From contig NC_046674.1 of the NCBI RefSeq assembly GCF_003369915.1, positions 31,375,657 through 31,439,656 of the forward strand: a stretch of DNA of 64,000 nucleotides, written 5' to 3'. This DNA comes from Drosophila miranda. Lineage: Eukaryota; Arthropoda; Insecta; Diptera; Drosophilidae. How positions within the stretch are numbered: position 1 is the first letter of the stretch; the number at the start of each line of letters is the position of its first letter. Of this stretch, positions 59,598-64,000 are shown piece after piece. Under the pieces are notes generated by a model. That model made no database searches, had not been told where the DNA came from, and saw only the letters and a list, made by a program, of their open reading frames with translations. The translations under genes were made by a program, and so were the position numbers.

Positions 59598-60159
59598 TTA
59601 ATTTTTTGATCCGCCGGGCAGTCTTTGGCCGTCATGGCGACAGGAGGCTGATACACAGTACTTGTTCACTGGGGCCGCTGATGCCACACCCTCCGCACTG
59701 TCTATGTCAATGGCGTCTATGCTATGGGGTATGATAACGTCGAAGGGCTGTCCGGATTTGGCCAAGAGGCTCCTTTGTGCCATTTACCAGCGAAAGCCTG
59801 ATGCTGTGACTTCTGCCTTCGATCTGGAAGAAGTTATAGAAGGATTAGGGGTATCCTCTACCGCGCTCAGCATCCGCTAATCTTACCCCGTCAATTTGTT
59901 GAGTGATCGGGTCATAGTTCACGGCACGGATATTCTTTCGGGTCACTGGCAGCGTCACATTCGTATTCGCATTTGGGAAGGCCAGAAATTCCTCCAGATA
60001 CAGAAGTTCAGGGTCTCCCGGTCCAAAAACGAGGGAAGAAAATTTGTACAGCTGAGCCTGCTTTATTTGGATTCTTCGCCCGCTGTTTGTGCCGACCTGT
60101 TGACCAACATGCAAGTCAGGGCCAGCGGTTCCACGCACAGGTTTTGTGCTTTTATCCAT
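59598..60159 (-). CDS. Unrecognised gene or gene remnant
   Basis: Exon 1 (60159-59887) starts at an ATG and encodes 91 residues, including GPDLHVGQQVGTNSGRRIQI, FSSLVFGPGDPELLYLEEFL and NTNVTLPVTRKNIRAVNYDP. It ends at a strong donor GTAAGATT. A 63 nt intron with acceptor AACTTCTTCCAG (ending 59824) would lead in phase 0 to a 33-residue tail stopping at 59722. A different frame (59783-59598) reads MAQRSLLAKSGQPFDVIIPH and continues to a TAA, and looks equally protein-like. So the exon 2 model is uncertain, or the gene is frameshifted. I do not recognise the family and no membrane segment is visible. Confidence 0.45.
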
Positions 60160-60914
60160 ACAAATACCATCTGAAATCTAATTGTCTGTGGGACACCTCC
60201 AAACTGTTGGTGTAACGCAAAAGAGTATCCTATTTCGAAGGCTGTGAATCGATTTCTTTAAGATTTATGTTTCTACATTATTTACATTTTGCTCAATTTA
60301 TTACATGACGAATACACGCTAACGCTACTGTCCCATCCAGTTCACATTCATGTTCACAAATGCGGGGGTGCAAGGCCGTTGGCCATTTCATTCAAATCCG
60401 CCAGCTGTGAAAGTGCTGTGAATAAGAGGTATGGACAACAGGAAACACGGCCCAGAAAATGAACCGCATTCAAGGTAAAATTCACCCCTTTTGGCGAATA
60501 TACCTTGAGACGAAATCGGCTTTTGAGGCTCGTGGGCCCCTTGCCCCATGATGTAATTATAATGATGTATAATTACATCATGCCTTGCCCATACCTTTTT
60601 GTATAGCCCTTTTATATTACGACTCATTTCTTCGTCGCAGGAGAGACAAGCAGTGTATAGTAAGGTCGAGAGATAACGGTGACACTCTCAGAGCATTGGC
60701 ACAGTCGATCCTATCGTTAGGAAAATGTAACGTTGTGCCTCTCTTATGTCTTGCAACAAATGGGAGCTTGCAACAAATGAGCAGGGCGAACAGCCCGATA
60801 CCAGCAACAGTTCTGCTGACTTTAATCAGTCAGCAGAACAGATACGATCTGCAATCGCAAAATATTGTGTAGACCGTAATGAAAATTAAAAACTTATTTT
60901 TTTATTATTTATTA
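60160..60914. other. Spacer with a perfect hairpin
   Basis: No confident gene was found. A minus-strand frame from an ATG at 60627 (MSRNIKGLYKK) runs into a donor-like GTATGGGC and the palindrome at 60547-60582, so it may be an exon of the neighbouring unrecognised gene. Confidence 0.35.
60547..60582. repeat. Perfect 15 bp inverted repeat with 6 nt loop
   Basis: CATGATGTAATTATA, loop ATGATG, then TATAATTACATCATG. The arms match perfectly. Confidence 0.9.
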
Positions 60915-61736
60915 TTATTTGTTTCTATTTTTTAGCACTTCCAACAGATCATTTTGAAATTTCGTTTGTGTGCTGATTAGGTCCTGCACCATCTTCTCCT
61001 GCCTCACGTCGTGCTCTTCCTTCTTTCTGTGGTGGTCCTTCTGTTCTTCGAGACGTTCCCGGGCGATCTCTGCAAGCCACGAAATGTCGGTCTTTTTCTT
61101 TTTCTTTGACGGACGCCCAGACAAGGTGCTGGAGCTACAAGATCCGTCCAGGTCCATCTCAATAATATCCGAAAAGTACTCATCAGGATCTGCAATGAAC
61201 ATCTTAAATGAAATATATTTTTTTTAGCAATAAATTAATAAAACTTACTGTCGTTGTCCAATGTGCTCTGCTCCATGTTGTTTATCCGGTAGCACCCCAG
61301 AAATGATGTTGCCACCCAGATGGAGCACCGCCGCTCGGTCCAATTTTATTTTTTTCAATCCTGCAAAGTATAAAAAAAAAGTAGGTTTCACAATCTTTTA
61401 TTTGGCAGAGTCAATAATATTTACCTGTATTTTTTGGTCATGTTCTCGAGCTTTTTCCTTATCTCGCCCCATCCAAGCTCAAGCCCAGCCTCCTTCATGG
61501 ACTCGGCCATCTCCATGTACACATGTGAATTTTTGCGTGGTCCGCGCAAATCTTCAATTTTCTCCTGCCATATGTCAATCAGCAGGCTCTCAAGCGCGGC
61601 ACTCCATTTCACCCTGCCGCCTGCTGTTGTTCTCTTGTTTGCTGCATTGTGTTATAATATTATATATTATAAACAATAAAAAACAAATATATCTATTCAA
61701 CGTACCACTGGAGGAGTTTTCTGGCACTAAATCCAT
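60915..61736 (-). pseudogene. Myb/SANT-like (MSANTD-type) gene, apparently frameshifted
   Basis: Four exons: 61736-61706 (MDLVPENSSS), 61631-61425, 61360-61249 and 61189-60915, with good splice sites. Exon 2 encodes a Myb/SANT-like trihelix: KWSAALESLLIDIWQEKIED, LRGPRKNSHVYMEMAESMKE and GWGEIRKKLENMTKKYR. Exon 3 continues RIEKNKIGPSGGAPS, the usual K--IGPSGG-PS motif after the helices. After this the frame closes at TAA, whereas a frame displaced by two carries FLGCYRINNMEQSTLDND into exon 4 in phase. Exon 4 ends in a basic coiled coil (RPSKKKKKTDISWLAEIARE, RLEEQKDHHRKKEEHDVRQE). Such proteins bind DNA; some derive from transposon-linked Myb-like genes. AATAAA lies within 15 nt of the stop on the minus strand. 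It could still be functional if the frameshift is an assembly error. Confidence 0.65.
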
Positions 61737-62283
61737 TTTATTAATAAGTTTTTCGAAAATTTGGTCTGCTGTCCTTCCGAGCTGTTCTGTTGTTGTTTTT
61801 GTTTTTTGTTAATTTTGTCACAATCATTGTTTACGTTTTCGCAGTAAATACCATTTTTCCATTGTGAATGACAATTATTCAGAGTTGCATTTGAAAACCA
61901 TCGGCTAACTATCGCATAGAAACGTGCGGCTTAGGAACATCCAAAATGGATGGTGGACTAACTGGGAAATTTTCGGAACGGCAAAACCTTACGGACCATC
62001 CCCGAAATGGATGGTGGATGGTGGATGGTCGTCAGTGTGAATAGCCTATTATGGTATTTCTTGTAGTGGAAACAACCAATAGTGATTACATCGATTCATC
62101 GATAGTGACCATAAAGACCCGATATATTGGCATCAATATCAATATTTTTCGCAGTTGTAGCACGGCTGCAGGCAACTTTTCAATTGAAATGACGTAGTTT
62201 TTAACTTGAAGATAACAAACAAAAAGACACGCGTAATTAATGGTTTTAACAATATTTTATTAATATAATATTTAATATGTTTT
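61737..62283. other. Promoter-like spacer
   Basis: It holds GGATGGTGGATGG repeats (61945-62030) and two ATCGAT motifs at 62091 and 62099 (ATCGATTCATCGATAG), one of them close to a consensus DRE. This is probably the promoter of the Myb/SANT-like gene. It may also hold the 3' flank of the gene on its right. Confidence 0.45.
62091..62106. promoter_or_regulatory. Paired DRE-like ATCGAT motifs
   Basis: ATCGATTCATCGATAG, about 355 nt upstream of the Myb/SANT-like start codon. A third, TATCGAT, lies at 62632. Confidence 0.45.
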
Positions 62284-62431
62284 TTACAGTATTTCCATTA
62301 ACTTGTCTAGCTCTGCGGCATAAGCTTCAGATTCGAATTCGTACGACATGGTCGTACGACCAATCACGCATAGATAGTTATTGGGTGCTTCGTAGTCAAA
62401 GCAGCACTTCCCAAGCCTTCGCAAGCGATAC
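62284..62431 (-). CDS. Possible last exon of an unidentified gene
   Basis: After an acceptor-like ACTAATTTAG the frame encodes YRLRRLGKCCFDYEAPNNYL then CVIGRTTMSYEFESEAYAAE and LDKLMEIL, ending in TAA. The composition is convincingly protein-like. An upstream open stretch (FWSEAYFSMNSMKLSSTN, about 62490-62560) would join only across a 40 nt intron and contains an in-frame TGA before the donor, so the gene may be broken or the exon structure different. The family is not recognised. Confidence 0.35.
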
Positions 62432-64000
62432 CTAAATTAGTAATATCCTTTCACTGACAATAAAAATGTACCTTATTCATAGAATACTATTGGTGCTGCT
62501 TAGTTTCATGGAATTCATGGAAAAGTAAGCCTCACTCCAAAACTTAGTATTTTCGCTGATTTTTTTGATTTTATTAAATGAAAATCGGTATATGTCAAAC
62601 TATCTGGTAAACTAGTGGTGTTAGTGTCAAATATCGATCAATCTCACACTTTTAATGCAACCGATGGCAGCATTAAAAAAGCTGAAAAAGCCAAAAACAT
62701 TTCTAAAAATACCAAATTCCCGCAGCTGTCTCTAAAAAAAGCTAGATCTGACGGGAAAAAAAGAGAGATCAGCATCCCTGGTAGTATGTGTAGTATAAAT
62801 TAATAGCCGCGAAACGAATTATGCCAAGTAGATTTTTGTAAAAGACAAAGGACCGAGAAAACTGGTGATAGCTGATCATTGAGTTCTGGTCATGATTTTC
62901 CAGCGTGAGGTGCGCGTTGCGTTGCGGTTGTGTCAAGTGTTGCCCCACATCCATTCCATCCACACCAGCGAACGCCGATCGCCAGTCGTACAAGCGAGCG
63001 ATACAACAATGCGTCTGAGTGTGTGTCCGTGTGCGTGAACGTGAGGCATCCGAAAATTATTCATTCCTCGAATCATAAAATAAACGAAACGGAACAAAAC
63101 GGTCGGCGGAAGGTAATCAATACGCGTATTATGTGCAGAGCCGCCCAGCTAAAATGTATCAACAGGAACTAGTGGAAGCTCTAGCATATCTAGATCTTCT
63201 AAAGGTATCTCCCTGATACCAGACTTGTTTTTCACTTGGGCCGTTCCCCTTTGTTTTCTTTTTTTATTGTGGTATCTTCTATTGTTGTTGTTTGTAAAAT
63301 ACAAAAAAGGACATAAATCGGATTCGTAATTCTAGTTCGACGCCAGCAATCGAAAGGTAAAGTTTTTGTATTATTTTTTCAGGCTTCAGTTTCGTGAAAC
63401 CTGTAACACCATTGACCAACCTCTTACCCTGAAGTGTTTATCTTTCACCTGCATTCAATTCGTGGGCTCCTGAGATGTACATATTACACCGCCCTAGGTA
63501 TTTCCCTGATACGAAAACGATAGGATGGAAACGACCACTGTACATACATAAATGCATTTGTACCTCGTTGAGCCCGCATATTCCCATTTGTTGATAGTTT
63601 TCGATACTAATATTGGCAAATGGTCTGCAAATACTCTGTTTGTTGTAAAAGCTCCTAACTGCTTATCGCTACAGCTTTACTGCCAGAGCCAGAGCCGGAC
63701 CAAGAAGATAGCGGTCAACGGCGTCACCTGGTGACACAGAACGGCACAAGTGTCTCTTGGCCCGTCTCTCACTCTCTCTCTCCACTAACGTGGCACATTT
63801 CGCTGGTGCTGGTGCTCTCTGTCCGTCCGCGCCTCTTAATTGTTTGGCAATTTAGGCAATTATAAACATATTAGGTTTTCTGGCACACATTCACCGAAGA
63901 ACCTTTCCCCCCTCCATCACTCGGAATACTTACTCATACCCGTATCTGGCTTTTATACTACCAGTAAAACACTGCTATACGTCATTCGAGTATTGTAGAT
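62432..64000. other. Possible leader of a further plus-strand gene
   Basis: There is no clear CDS. On the plus strand, 62930-63112 is GC-richer than its surroundings and ends in GCGGAAG|GTAATC, a donor-like site. A TATAAATTAA lies at 62792. The remainder to 64000 is non-coding. Confidence 0.25.

Noticed and set aside
1..64000. Search for tRNA, rRNA and known small RNA genes
   Set aside because: I saw no A/B-box pair with a cloverleaf, and no rRNA or snRNA-like conserved sequence. A covariance-model scan would be needed to exclude them.

Overview
The window looks like Drosophila genomic DNA, probably from the obscura group. The evidence is recognisable Drosophila proteins split by 60-90 nt introns with GT..AG ends, long AT-rich non-coding stretches, and many dispersed DINE-1/Helentron-like elements with a GTCY microsatellite (six long copies plus relics). 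The species is an inference and was not tested by alignment.

Layout. Bases 1-168 are the last coding exon of an unidentified plus-strand gene. From about 0.3 to 43 kb there is no convincing complete gene. That part holds DINE/Helentron-like copies, a truncated non-LTR retrotransposon nested in one of them, a mariner-like transposase tail, a MITE with layered inverted repeats, a frameshifted transposon-like ORF, many simple repeats, and a few exon-like stretches that could be 5' leader exons of the gene on the right. At 43.3-44.3 kb a minus-strand gene encodes a compact protein with two bromodomains. From 45.8 to 54.1 kb the plus-strand UNC93-like transporter gene (CG4928 orthologue) has five coding exons, and a 6.3 kb first coding intron with two DINE copies in opposite orientation.

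From 55.6 to 62.5 kb the sequence is gene-dense, and all genes there are on the minus strand: wurst (TM2 + DnaJ membrane protein), a ZC4H2 zinc-finger orthologue with a cluster of ATCGAT motifs upstream, an unrecognised two-exon gene, a Myb/SANT-like multi-exon gene that appears frameshifted, and a possible last exon of an unidentified gene. The final 1.5 kb may carry the leader of another plus-strand gene.

The neighbours have unrelated roles (transport, endocytosis, nuclear ubiquitin/developmental signalling, chromatin reading), as is normal for a fly chromosome, and nothing suggests an operon. I found no convincing new multi-gene system. The most notable items are the inverted DINE pair inside the UNC93-like intron, the internally duplicated two-bromodomain gene with altered WPF motifs, the frameshifted Myb/SANT gene, the unrecognised gene at 59.6-60.2 kb, the layered-TIR MITE family and the ATCGAT cluster.
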